This document shows positions 1-35,449 of a stretch of DNA of 64,000 nucleotides, piece by piece. How positions within the stretch are numbered: position 1 is the stretch's first letter; the number at the start of each line of letters is the position of its first letter. The DNA comes from Phyto melanocephala. Lineage: Eukaryota > Arthropoda > Insecta > Diptera > Rhinophoridae. The stretch spans positions 106,017,884 through 106,081,883 of the forward strand of contig OW799234.1 in the NCBI GenBank assembly GCA_941918925.1. Direction: 5' to 3'. The position numbers were made by a program, and so were the translations under genes. The notes under the pieces were generated by a model that saw only the letters and a list, made by a program, of their open reading frames with translations, was not told the DNA's origin and made no database searches.

Positions 1-1202
1 ATTCCACTCGGCTAATATCGGAAATAATTTTTAGAAAGAATATTCCTAATAATGGTTACAATTTAATAAATTTGAATTATAAAATTAAATAAAAGCATAA
101 ATGAACTTAAGCCAAAATAAAAAAATGGTTCACATTAAAATAAAAAAAAAGATTAATATATAATATTGTATGTAAGAGTGTGCAAAAGTAAATGCTTTCC
201 CTACGTTGCCACATGCAAGTGCAAGTGAAAAAAAAAAACAATACACTTTCACTTTTTATTAACACAACTACATTTTTGCTACCTGCGACTCAGCTTGCAA
301 AGAAATTTTTAAGCAAATAAAATTTTCACACTTACGACAAGTAAAGCCGAAGCTACACTTTTTTTATAGCATTTTCAAAAAAAAAAAAGATATTTGGCGG
401 ACCCTATATAAGCGATAAAGCCGGCAGAATAACGGCATCAAATTGCCAATGTTCAAGCTTATATCTCTAGGTGGTAAACATGTAAATATCTTAAAACATA
501 AAATTAAAAATATTCATGGAGATTGATCTATAGTTAAAAATTTTACAAAAAATATACGAAAATAAATTTCACCAAAAGCTCTAGATTAAAACGACTCTTT
601 TGCCATTATATATTTAAATATAATTAAAAATCTTAATTTTTTTTATAATAACAATGTTAATTTTAATATTTTGTTTTCTTTTTTTTTGCAGCGTTCTCTT
701 ATACTATGTTCACACAGGCGCCCTAATTGTCAATTTATAATATTATCGCAATTAAAGGCCTTATTGAGCTCAATTTACCATATTAAAAATTATTTTTAAA
801 TTGAGCAATATATACTTGTTTCACTTATTGTCCAAAACTCGAAATACAACACTTGAGAAGTATGTTCAGTAAGAAGAAAATTCTATAGGTGGCATTTCTA
901 ATGTCAAACAAATAAATATACAAAAAATAGAAATTAAGAAAATTAAAAATTTTTGAAGAAAATTTAAAAAAAATGTATAAGTATATATATGTATAAATAT
1001 AATTGTAAATATATTTTATCAACAGGAAAAACACTGAAGAGAAGGCATTATTTGATTTGGTATAAATACATCGTATTTTACAGCTATCAAATGCTAATTG
1101 AGTAAGATAAATTGAGTATGTCTGAACACTTATTTTAATTGCTCAATCAACACTAAATTGAAACAATTAAAAATATCTGTCTTAACAGGGTATTATACAT
1201 TA
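1..1202. other. AT-rich flank without a recognisable gene
   Basis: This stretch is AT-rich, with homopolymer runs and short chance ORFs only. The one structured piece is a terminal fragment of a dispersed repeat at 199-316, listed separately. I see no splice-bounded coding segment. Confidence 0.5.
199..316 (-). repeat. Terminal fragment of a dispersed inverted-repeat element
   Basis: The segment starting ccctacgttgccacatgcaa matches, in reverse complement, the right end of the element at 57700-58299, including the later stretch with ctgcgactcagcttgc. Only one end is present here, so this is a truncated copy or a solo end. Confidence 0.6.
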
Positions 1203-1211
1203 GTGCTGTTG

Positions 1212-1420
1212 CAAGGCATATTTATTCATCAAGTAATTGCAGTTCGGAGAGAATTTTTTTGTTTATATTTTTTATATATGAAGTTCGACATTTGAAATAA
1301 ATTAGAAAAGAGAAAAAATTGTTTTTTATTTATGCATTTTGACAGCTGAAATTAAAAATAAGTGTTGAAAAAAATAATCAGCTGGCGAATCAAGAGTACC
1401 TGATGAATAAATATGCCTTG
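1212..1420. mobile_element. 209-bp MITE with 9-bp target duplication
   Basis: The element begins CAAGGCATATTTATTC and ends with its inverse GAATAAATATGCCTTG. It is flanked by perfect 9-bp direct repeats GTGCTGTTG at 1203-1211 and 1421-1429. It has no coding capacity. A second, one-ended copy of the same family lies at 27276-27400 in the last HERC2 intron. An 8-9 bp duplication fits the hAT, P or Mutator-like groups; I cannot choose between them. Confidence 0.8.
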
Positions 1421-1716
1421 GTGCTGTTGATACATTTTATTTTTTTTCAATTGAATTTGACAGCTTGTGTTAAAAGATTATTGCTCAGCAATGTACTATA
1501 ACATTTATTGCTAAATATGTGTTCTAATACATATTCATGCAGTCCACATGTTAATATCTTGTGTTGGCGATAGCATTTGACTGTTGCAGTGGCAATAATT
1601 GCCAAACATATTGCTCGTGTGGTGTGGGGTAAGTAATACGTATATACTACTTGCAGGTAAATACTTGCTTGTGGCAATGTAAATGTAAAGTAGAAATCGT
1701 TGTTACTGTTTATAAA

Positions 1717-2372
1717 TTTTGTATGCTTCTGGAGATACTCATGGACAATTTTGAATAAATTAGTCGCTAATCGGCAAAGTTATAGGCAGAAACTATTTAA
1801 AAGAAATATATATTTTTATATATATAAAAGTTGTTTTTTCAACTCCTGAATAATTTTTGAGCATGATTAAGATACCAAATTATAAGCCGTAATATCAGAA
1901 ATTGTTTCTAAGAAAATTAACAAATCAGTTTGAAACCAACTGAGATATAAGCTCCAAATTACAACTGCTTCGGTGTTTTTCCTAAAATTTATACACGAAA
2001 ATAGATATTTTTCAGTTTCTATATAACAAAGAAAGTCAATATGGAGATCAAATGAAAGGGCTGGAGTATTAAAATAAAGTTAGATATGAAAATAAAAAGC
2101 TTAAAGATGGCGTCCTAAATTAAATGGCTAATATATGAGTCAAATATAGTAGTTACGATTTCGTTCTCTTCAAATGAAAGGGCTAGTAGAATACTGTTAA
2201 CTATGTAAAAAATTCAAAATCACAGATGGCGTCGGTAATAATAAAAAAAAAGTAGGGTATTGTATAAAATCTAAAAAGTTATGCTTAGCTGCGATGTGGT
2301 CATTATACCTTTCTACATGATTCGGCACGGCGGAATATAGCACTCTAACATGTTTAAATAATCGTTGTAAAA
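1717..2372 (+). repeat. INE-1/DINE-1-like (HINE) repeat, degraded copy
   Basis: The end reads attcggcacggcggaatata followed by gcactc, matching the terminal palindrome-like motif of other copies in this window (for example 62610-62640). Internal blocks such as 'gatggcg' and 'caaatgaaagggct' also recur in those copies. The head of the element is missing or unrecognisable. Confidence 0.55.
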
Positions 2373-2582
2373 AAAACAATTTTTTTTCTATACAATTTTG
2401 GATTTTAGCTTTATTTAGTTTTATCAGACTAAAAAAAATTCTCTACATATGTGAATAAGTGTATCAATTCATTATATTTTAAATGATTTAAGTTAAAGTT
2501 AGAAAAACATGATCAGCACCAGCACGTTTTATGGCATATACTTTTTACTCAAAAATTGATTAAAATTATTTATTTCTTACTA

Positions 2583-2720
2583 CCGTGTGCCTGCGACTTC
2601 GTCTGCGTAGTAATGTTTTAATCTAGGTTGTTTTTTATTTGTTTGCAAAATTTCATTCAACCGTTTTTCGTGATTGAGTACAATTCGGTAATTAAGTTGC
2701 TCTTTTTTTCAGTTTTGTGA
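2583..2720 (-). mobile_element. Helitron 3'-end relic
   Basis: Read on the minus strand, this carries a block close to gacgaagtcgcaggcac plus an upstream segment with 'aacctagatta'. Both occur in the same order in the Helitron at 25752-26044. The terminal CTAG is lost, so this is a degraded copy. Confidence 0.5.
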
Positions 2721-4567
2721 AGGAATTTTGTTTCCAACGACAATATGATAAGCTGTTTATTCGTCCGACTAAATTATACCTTTACCTAAATACATTATTT
2801 TTTTCGAAATAACAGTTTTGATATATATTGTCGTTGCTTTAACAAATTCTGTTATTTTATTTTTACGAAGTTTTTCAAAAAGCAAGATAAGAATTTTATT
2901 TTGTTCTTCACAGAATAAAACTTACGCTTACTGACTATTGTTTATTTTGGAACCAATCAAGATATATTAAAAGGACCAATAAAGCCTCAAAATAAAGCAA
3001 TACATTTTTTTCAAAATTGTCACATAACCGATTACGTCAGAGCAGCGACAATACAGTTTAATCCTCGTGCCACCGTTGAATTTTTTCTAGCGACTTGGTT
3101 AAGTGCATAAGTGTTTTTTTTTTTATCAGCAGCTGTTTTTTTATTTGTTGTGTTAACATTAAACGTAAACAGAGCAAATGTAAACAAAAAAGCCGCTCTC
3201 TATAACTTTTGTCCCCATTTTCGTTCTCTTCTTCTTCACAAAAAAAAAAAAAGCAAATTTGACAGAATATTGACATTCTCATTGGGAAAATTTTCATTTT
3301 CCTTCACTTTATACATTTTATTTTCTTGTTCAATTATTTTTGCATTAATACATAAAAATCAACTATTGTGTGAACACTTATAAATAATTTGTAGTAGTCA
3401 ATAAAATTGCAATAAATTTTAAAATAAACTTCTAAGACATTGAAAATACAATACAAATTTAAAGAATTAACAAAAATAGATGGCAATAGCAACTACAAAT
3501 TAAAAAAAATTGTAAATGAAAATTTTAATTTTCAGACAAGAAAGAAAAAAAATTAAGGTGGAGTTGTGTGTAAAAAAATTAAAAAGTCTTGCAAATTTAT
3601 AGAAAAATACAATTAAGTTTATTAAATTTCTTCCCAAATTTGTTATTAAAAACAGTTTTCTTCTAAAATAATTAAAAATTGTTACACGGTCATTTGTGAA
3701 AAAATCTAAATTGTGTACACACATGCAGTAACACCAAAAAAGTGACGTTATATATTGTGTGGCCAGACTGCAATTAAAACAAATTCCTTTCATATACACA
3801 ATTTATAAGAATAATTCTTAACACAATTTTACACATTAGTCTTTAGAATATTTCTGCAATGAAATGCAATTTTATTGAATCTTTATTAATTTTTTAAATT
3901 AATATATATTTATATTAATGGTTTAGTTTTTTTTTAATTTTTTGTTTGGCTTAAATCAGTTTACCAACTTCGCTCAAAATTGAACTTATGTATGTTGATA
4001 GAGAATTTAAAAATAAGAAGGAAAGTTTAAAGTGGTAACATTATCGAAAACACTTAGTTTTCGAGTTATGGACATATATATCATATTTTTCACGACATTT
4101 TTCAATATATGTGAACAATATTAATTTCCTAAAGCTATTACTAATGTTTCAAGCAGACATAAAAGAAAAATAATTTTTTTTTATTTATATATGTACATAC
4201 GCGTTTGTAATTAAAATACAACAAATACAGATGTTTGTTACTATTAAATTATTCGCTATTAGAATATTCTTCCAGTGTGCTGTTTGCTGCAATAAGAGTA
4301 AAATTATCAATATCAGCAGGGAAACTTTAGTTGGTGAAGCCGATGTTTGATTAAAATTTTGTAACACTTTTATTTAATTTTTATTTAAACTATATAATTA
4401 TATAGTACATGTAACCGTATTTTGTTAAAGCTATTGACAACTAAAGAGGTTAAATTAAAAAAAATTTTTTTAATACATTTTGAAATATAAATTAAAAAGT
4501 TATAAATAATAACAATATTCCTTATACTTGTTAAGAAACGTAGTGCAAAATCGCATATATTTCTATA
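2721..4567. other. Intergenic, no supported feature
   Basis: AT-rich sequence with short chance ORFs on both strands (for example around 3058-3383 and 3500-3799) of low-complexity Phe/Leu/Lys/Asn composition. I found no convincing splice-bounded coding segment. Confidence 0.5.
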
Positions 4568-4569
4568 TA

Positions 4570-5871
4570 AAGGGTGTTTTTTTAAGCCCGATAGAACTTG
4601 AAATTGTAAAAAATAACACAAAAAATTAAATTGTAATCAAAATTTTTTTTTTATTCGAAGATCAATACGTGACATTAACATTTGAAAATGATTTCGGGCA
4701 TATGGGCACCGCGGCTGTTCTTGACGAAGCGCATTCTGGACGTCCAATTTTGGGCCACTTTTTCGAGCACTGCTGGCCGTATGTCACGAATAAAACGAAC
4801 AATGCTGGCCTCCAAGGCGTCAATTGTTGCTGGTTTATCAGCATAAACCAGTGACTTCACGTAGCCCCACAGGAAATAATCGAGAGGTGTCAAATCGCAC
4901 GACCTTGGAGGCCAATTGACAGGTCCATTTCTCGAAATCAACTTATCGCCAAATTTTGATTTCAATAAGTCGATGGTTGCGTTCGCCGTATGGCACGTAG
5001 CGCCATCCTGTTGAAACCACATCTCCTCCGGATCAATGTTATCCATATTTTCAAACAAAAAATCATTGATCATGGTGCGGTAACGATCTCCATTGACCGT
5101 AACGCGAGCTCCGGCCTCATTTTTGAAGAAATAAGGTCCGATGATGCCACCAGCGTGAAAACCGCACCAAACGGTGCATTTTTCTGGATGTAATGGAGTC
5201 TGTACGGTCTTTTGTGGATTGGTCTCGCTCCATATGCGGCAATTTTGCTTATTAACAAACCCGTTAAGCCAAAAATGCGCCTCATCGCTGAACACAATTT
5301 TGCGATAAAATAACGCGTCAGTTGCCAACTGCTCTAGAGCCCAATCGGCGAAAGAACGACGCATATAATGGTCTCGTGGCTTCAATTCCTGCACCAGCTG
5401 GATCTTATACGGGTGTAGGCCGAGATCTTTTCGCAAAATTTTCCACGTAGTGGACGGACAGAGCCCCAATTCCTGCGACCGACGACGAATCGATAAATTT
5501 GGATCTTCTTCCACACTTTCGTTTACAGCGGCGACATTCTCTTCAGTACGCACATTCCTTCGACGTGTTGGTGTTATTGCATCCTCTAGAGAGTATGTGG
5601 TACGAAATCTATCCACAGTTCGACGAATGGCTTGTTCAGATGGACGATTATGTACGCCATAAAAATGACGAAGTCGTCTATAAGTTGCGCGAATCGACGA
5701 CTGATTTTCAAAGTAAATTTGGATAATTTCGTAGCGTTCTTCAAGCGTGAGTCTATTCATGATGATTTGTCAGAGTATACTGAAACGATAAAAAAAAATA
5801 TTTCATCAAAATTTAATTTTTTGTGTTACTTTTTACAATTAAAAGTTCTATCTAGCAAAAAAAACACCCTT
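4570..5871 (-). mobile_element. Tc1/mariner-superfamily element, apparently complete
   Basis: The element has imperfect terminal inverted repeats of about 60 bp, 4570-4630 against 5811-5871. Both ends begin AAGGGTGTTTTTTT when read inward. TA dinucleotides flank it at 4568-4569 and 5872-5873, as expected for TA target duplication. One uninterrupted transposase gene lies inside. It sits about 0.85 kb upstream of the HERC2 start codon in opposite orientation. Confidence 0.88.
4675..5760 (-). CDS. Tc1/mariner-superfamily transposase (361 aa)
   Basis: The transposase would cut and paste its own element by recognising the terminal repeats; this role is known for the superfamily. The first 60 residues (from LTLEERYEII) look like the DUF4817-type helix-turn-helix found in related insect transposases. 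A second helix-turn-helix-like stretch lies near residues 88-120. The catalytic triad is visible: D159 in VFSDEAHFWLNG, D252 in WFQQDGATCH and D289 in RSCDLTPLDYFLWG, with 36 residues between the last two. That spacing differs from classical mariner (34). The reading frame is open from ATG to TAA with no stop or frameshift, and length is normal, so the copy may still be functional or only recently inserted. It is centred between the element's terminal repeats. Confidence 0.9.
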   Translation of the reverse strand: MNRLTLEERYEIIQIYFENQSSIRATYRRLRHFYGVHNRPSEQAIRRTVDRFRTTYSLEDAITPTRRRNVRTEENVAAVNESVEEDPNLSIRRRSQELGLCPSTTWKILRKDLGLHPYKIQLVQELKPRDHYMRRSFADWALEQLATDALFYRKIVFSDEAHFWLNGFVNKQNCRIWSETNPQKTVQTPLHPEKCTVWCGFHAGGIIGPYFFKNEAGARVTVNGDRYRTMINDFLFENMDNIDPEEMWFQQDGATCHTANATIDLLKSKFGDKLISRNGPVNWPPRSCDLTPLDYFLWGYVKSLVYADKPATIDALEASIVRFIRDIRPAVLEKVAQNWTSRMRFVKNSRGAHMPEIIFKC

Positions 5872-5873
5872 TA

Positions 5874-6720
5874 TATGTATATTGTATTGATACAAATTGT
5901 TTTTGAAAAAATGCTTCATGTGAGTGGTATAAAAAAGAGTGACTACACTTTAATATAACACTTGGATTTCAGTTTAAAAAAAATGTAAGTTGTGAAAAAA
6001 TTGGAAATATGTCCTTAACTAGTTACACACATGTCGTCAATGCAAAAAATTAAAAAAAAAAACAAACGATATACATATGCATGTATACAAAATATTAGTT
6101 AAACAAGTTAGGCAAGTTTTAAAATTGTTAATTCAAATAGAAAAATTATATTAATGGGGGAAAGTAGTATACACTTTCTGGCAACACTATATTTAAATTA
6201 CAGGTACAAAAAACAACAAAACTCCAATCGGCTGCTATAGTAACCTTAAATAACTCACTGAATCATTCTCTATAGTTTGTTATTTGTTATTACAATATAA
6301 AAAACAAAAACAATTCCAGATATAAAAAAGCCTATTTAAATATATGTTTATACATACTTACATATGTATGTACGGTTTTAAGAATATCAAAATTGTTTTC
6401 TTATTTGGAAGGTAATGTGTAAAATATAAGAGTAGTAGTTTTGTTTTTAATAAAGCCAACAACATTATGAGGTTAAATATGTTTAATATGTAGGTATAAC
6501 GAAACAAGCTAATCCTATTTTATTATTTTATTTGCAAACTTTGTTTTTAAACAATTTAAACTTTTTAATATTAAAAGACAGTTTTTTTTAATTAAAAAAT
6601 TAATCTTAAATTAGCTGGAATTCAATACTGCGTAAAATATGGAATAAATAAATGGAAAGCAAAAAAACTACAAATTTTCTTTAAATACAACTGAACAATA
6701 AATTTGGTGTAGATTTGACA
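5874..6720 (+). promoter_or_regulatory. HERC2 5' flank / probable 5' UTR region
   Basis: This AT-rich stretch separates the mariner element from the HERC2 start codon. The HERC2 leader and promoter should lie here unless a 5' non-coding exon is further upstream. I cannot identify a convincing TATA box or initiator, as expected for a housekeeping gene. Extent and strand are inferred from the gene's position only. Confidence 0.3.
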
Positions 6721-30491
<23,771 letters not shown>

Positions 30492-30530
30492 ACAAAGTAC
30501 ATTAAAAAAGCAACAACATATTATTTACCA

Positions 30531-30544
30531 AATAAACAAATAAA
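30531..30544 (+). terminator. HERC2: HERC2 polyadenylation signals
   Basis: Two overlapping-spaced AATAAA hexamers lie at 30531-30536 and 30539-30544, about 40-55 bases after the HERC2 stop codon. A short 3' UTR is therefore likely. Confidence 0.65.
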
Positions 30545-31353
30545 ATTTATTATTAAAATATTAGATGTTAAACGCCCTCCATTAAAAACAATTATCCCCT
30601 AATAACACGTAGAGGACAAAAATAATTGGAACACAAATTAAACAATCAAGAATAACACAGAAATAAAATTTTTGCAACAAAACGCAAAATTGGTAAGCAA
30701 TTTCTTTTTTTTTATATTTTTCATTATTTAAATTAAATATTTAAAAATATTTCTAATTATCTATTTTAGCACCTTCTATAAAAAAAATATTTTTTTATAT
30801 TTTTTTATAAAATCTGGATGATATCATAACTCTAGCCCTGAATCAAAAAGGTTTGACTATAGTTCTGAATTTTATTTTTAAAATTAATTTGTATTTATTA
30901 TTATTTTATTTTTGTTGAAATCAGTAGTATGTATTTATTTTCATAATCACTAGCTTATTAGTTGTATAACTTATTTAAAAGCGAATTATATATATAAAAA
31001 AAGTAATAAAAACAATTGTTTTATTATCCCTTAGAATTTAAATTAACGAAGTTTCCTTTTATGTTGCAAAACAAAAGAAAGATTTTAGAAATATTTTCTT
31101 TTAAATAAATAAAAAAAAAAAAAAAACTAAATTTAGGTTTTATTAATTTTTTATATTTTTGTTTAAAATTTTTTGTTATACTATATTAATTTATGTATGT
31201 ATTAGTATAGTTAATTATATTACATACTTTGTATTTATTTATCTATAGATTATTTGCTTAGGGTTCTTTCTTTGTGTCCTTTAAGTCAAACTATGAATTT
31301 CTTTTTATAAAAATAATTTTTTTTTTATTCTATTTAATATGCAAACATTAAGA

Positions 31354-31466
31354 GCCGTATTCATAAAAAATATTTTAAGTTTATTAAAAGCTTATTTGAC
31401 AGATGTTGCATAGAAATTTGTCAAATTAGCCTTCAATAAACCTAAAATATTTTTTATGAATACGGC
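31354..31466. mobile_element. Hairpin MITE, copy 1
   Basis: Near-perfect inverted repeat. The left arm gccgtattcataaaaaatat continues as ttaagtttattaaaagctt and pairs with the right arm ending atacggc, around a short loop. Same family as 55187-55299 and 58593-58708. Confidence 0.85.
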
Positions 31467-32322
31467 AGTAAATGTTTTTGTTTTATTTTTTTTTTTAATT
31501 TTATTATTTTCAGTAAATCAGAAAAATGAAAGCTTTTGAATATTTGTGTTTGAAATAAAAATTTTTGAATTTTTTTTTAAAGTAAAGAGCAAATTTTTGA
31601 TTTCGATATCACTCAATTAATAATTTAATTATTTAAGTTAACCTCTGATGGTCCCTTTTTAATCATATTTGTAAATCTCTTTTTTGCTTGACCCTGATTT
31701 CTTACATATTCCTAAGACAGTAATTTACTTTTCCTATATTTATCTTATTTTCGTTGTCGCATTGTGTATAACTTGTTAACAAATTACCAAACAGGCACTG
31801 AGATGAGAAAAATTATGTAAAACAAAAGTAAAAAAAAAAAAAAAAAAATAGAAAAAAGGTAAAAAAAAAATTTGCTGTACACACTCTTCCTCTTAACCTC
31901 TTTCTAACAAACTTCGACTGTCTGCTTAGTCTATGTCCCCTTTCTGATTAGGCAAGTTTCTTGCTCAAATTAGTTTTTCATTTTCTTTTATTTCCTTTTG
32001 AACTTGCTTTCACGTTCAGACACAGCAATTAACTTGCCCAAGTTTGGTTTTTTTTTTGCATATTTTTTTTTAATTTTTTGACATTTCTTATTTGCTTTTG
32101 ATTTTTCAATCAAAAACTTGCTTGTACTTGCCGAGTACAGGCAAGTGTGTACTCAAATATGAGCAATTTTCTTCCTCTAAACCCGACCTTACCCCCTTTA
32201 TCTATTAACACAAGATTTGCGCAAGTCTCTTGCGCAAGTGTACTACACACTCTTTCTCCTTAAACTCCTGCAAAAAAAACTTCGACTGTCTGCCCATCAT
32301 TTTTAGCATTGTAAAAGAAGGT

Positions 32323-32424
32323 AAACGAAAATCAGGAGATATGCCAAAAAAACACTAAAATTTTTTGAGTGGCTACACAGCACAGTGCAAGTTCATTTTT
32401 AAAATGTCGTCAACAACTAAACTT
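32323..32424 (+). repeat. Block shared with the inverted-repeat element at 57700
   Basis: From 'aacgaaaatcaggaga' to 'aaaatgtcgtc' this matches 57752-57855 almost exactly, including ttgagtggctacacagcaca. It lies in a region rich in 'cttgcgcaag' motifs and is probably a rearranged copy of that element. Confidence 0.65.
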
Positions 32425-33071
32425 CTGGCAAAAATTGTCGTGTTAAACGAATTCAAAAGCGAATGTAAAAATAAAAATATTAATGTAGAAAAAGAGCGTA
32501 TTGGGTAATGAACCTTATGGCTACTATTAAAATTAATTAACATTATAATTTTTTCTTTGTTTAACATTTTTTCCATTTTATGTTTAACAAATATGAACTG
32601 TTGTTCAAAATAAATGGCGCTATTTCCAAAAATGATAAAAGTAAAATTACGCATTCCGACTGTGAAAAGTTGTTTCGTTCTGCGCATGTGCGTCACAATC
32701 AGCCTCGCACTTAACAAAAGCAATACATAAACATTGAGATTTATAAATATTAAATGAGAATAAAAGCATTATAGTTTATTTTAAAGTGTATTATGGAATA
32801 TATTACGGCTTATATAGTTATTAACCGTTTTAAAGTTTATTTTACAAAAAATATAAAAAAATATATATACATATACATATACATATGTATATGTATATAC
32901 AGTACACTCGCGCTAACTTAAACTTAAAACCGAAGCAGTTCATGTTAGCGAAATTGTTCACATAAGCTTCTTATATTCATAAAAGAAAGAAAATGCATTT
33001 GAAGGATTTTTTTTAGAAAATTTTGTATGAGCAATTTGAAATAAAATAAATTTCAAACTTATTTTAAATTT

Positions 33072-33223
33072 TATGAATATGAGAGTTATATACACATGTA
33101 GAGGGAATATCGAAGCAGACCACTACTATCACGGGTCCCTTTTCGACCCCCTTCGCTCCTCAGTGATTTCGTGTCCACCGATCAGTATACCTTCAATCAC
33201 TGAGTCTATGAATATGAGAGTTA
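33072..33223. mobile_element. 118-bp insertion with perfect 17-bp target duplication
   Basis: The 17-mer TATGAATATGAGAGTTA occurs at 33072-33088 and again at 33207-33223. Between them lies a 118-base segment that is much more GC-rich than its surroundings (for example 'cacgggtcccttttcgaccc'). No open frame or poly(A) is seen. The duplication length suits non-LTR-driven insertion of a small RNA copy; I could not match it to a known small RNA. Confidence 0.65.
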
Positions 33224-35449
33224 CTCTTTAAGGCGATTCCAAGTTGAATTCATACAAAAGAAACTATCAGCCCAGCTAATGGCGAAACTTTTTCTCAAAA
33301 TTGATTGAATTCGCCTTGATGTCATTTATTAATGTAAGGATTGAAAATGAGACTTACAGGCATGTCACAGACATATATTTCGAACGAAAGTTAAATTGAA
33401 TTCTCATTTTGCTTGTTTAGAAAAAGCTAAACAAAAATTCCAATGCCAAGAGAATGTCAAAACACAAAAAAACAACTTTTTTGTTTACTTTTAATTAAAA
33501 TTTTATTTGTATAAATTTACGCGAAAAGTTTTAAAATAAATAAGTTTTTTTAATTTATTACATAAATTTGTGCTAGTTTATATCACAAATTTGTGTTTTT
33601 TTTGAAAATTTTTCACAATTTTCACGACTTTTAATCACTTGGACAAACACAACGGAAATTTTGTATTTTTTGAATGAAAAACATTAAAATGTTGTTTATT
33701 TCAATTATAAATTGTATTTTACTTATTTTCCAATAAGTTATTGCCCAAATATAAGTATTTTTACAATTATTTTTCACAAATTTTACCCCTTTTTATATAA
33801 ATTTGCAACTAACGCACATAAAAATTAATTTAAATGTAAACAAACTTTGACATTGTGCCGTAAAAATAAAACGAGCAAAAAACAATCAGCTGGCTTCTTA
33901 ACATCACCTGATATTGAATTCGCCTTGAAAAATTCAAACCAATTTTTATTTCTAAAGTGAAATTTTTGTAGACATTCCTATTGACTTTATGTATATTAAT
34001 ATAAAACAGCTCGCGGTGTGCATATTTTAAGTGGAGAATTGCAAATACGAAATTAAAAACATTCCGATCGGAATGTGTGTGACAAGCCTGTATCAGCTTC
34101 GGTATTTAACAATTAACTTAATTGTACTTATTTGATAAAAAAAAAATGTACCAAATTAAGGTATATTTGTTGGCTTTTGCGTCATTAATAATGTGTTTTC
34201 TAAATAAAATTTTATTATATTTAACATGTTATAAAAACTTTTCCAGCCCTGATATACGAATTAGCCTTGACACAAAACATCCATTCAAAAGTTGCTTTGT
34301 TGTATCAATTCGCAATCGATTCATAAAATGATTTATTGATAAACAATTGAAGTTCGACAATGCTTCATTTTCAATTTACAACCACTCAGACTCAACTTAG
34401 AATGTTAATTAAATAATTTTTTTTTGATTTCTAAACAAATTAGTTTTTGTTTTCAACTTTTATTAATAATTGAAGTACCATTTTATTTTATTATTATTAT
34501 TATTTTTTTTTGCCTTTATATTTAAATAACTTTTATTTTTTTTTAGCAGCTTTACTATATGTTCATAGTTTTAAAATTTAATAAGAATACACATATAAAT
34601 TATATAACCTATTCTTGATATAAATATGAAATTTTATGAAAAAAATGTAGATTTAAAAAATCTTTGATTTAAATTAAATTTCTTTACAAGTAGAAATACT
34701 GATTTTAAACAAGTAAAAGTAAACAAATATAAAAAAAATATATAAAAAAAATTCATAAAATAAAAGTTTTTAATATTGTGTTAACAAAATGAATTGATTG
34801 GAAATCGGTAAATTGTGGAAAATAAATTTAAATAACTTTTTATAAAGCGAACGGATTTTTTTAAGAAATTTCAAATGTGAAATGGTTTAACTTCAACCTT
34901 CAACATTGTTTAAAATTAAATATTGAAATTTTGTATTTCAATATTTTTGTTATTAAAAAAATAGTAAAAACTGTTCGTTTTATGAAAACTGTTCGTTTTA
35001 TAAAAACGTTGTAGATGTGAACAAGAAAAAATTTGAATTACTACATACTTAAATATTAATTATTAAAATCATTTAAAAGGAAAGCAAAAAAATATTTTTG
35101 AAAAAAATATTTATAAAAAATATCGAACAAAAACATAATTAATTGTATTCAATTAACAAAGCAAGTAAAAAATGTTAAAATATGTTAAACAATTAAAAAA
35201 ACTTTTTAGCCTTAAAAATATTTAATAAATGCACTTTGCAAAAGACAAACAAAGAATTGTAGAAATAAAAATAAAAAAAAAATAAAAATATTTAAATAAA
35301 AAAAGAGTTCATTGAAAATAAATAGATAAATGTAGTTGTATTAATTTGATTTTTTATATTCACCAGCAAGTATTTAGTTTTAATCATCAAATAATAATTT
35401 CATTCTAGTCTAAGCTCATTTGCAGTGACTCATAAAATAATACTTTTTT
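33224..35449. other. Intergenic, no supported feature
   Basis: Very AT-rich DNA with short chance ORFs and many poly-A/T runs. No coding or structured element recognised. Confidence 0.5.

Larger units (their letters stand above)
30545..33071. other. Intergenic downstream of HERC2, repeats only
   Basis: Contains a hairpin MITE (31354-31466) and a block shared with the element at 57700 (32323-32424), both listed separately. The rest is AT-rich with poly-A/T runs. I see no convincing gene; the 116-residue minus-strand frame at 32373-32723 covers the shared repeat block and is probably spurious. Confidence 0.5.

Noticed and set aside
6715..6720. In-frame TTG upstream of the HERC2 ATG as a start
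   Set aside because: Fly genes start at ATG; the ATG at 6721 has a good context and gives an N-terminus of length similar to vertebrate HERC2.
32373..32723. 116-residue minus-strand ORF
   Set aside because: Overlaps the dispersed block 32323-32424 and has no splice signals or recognisable motif.
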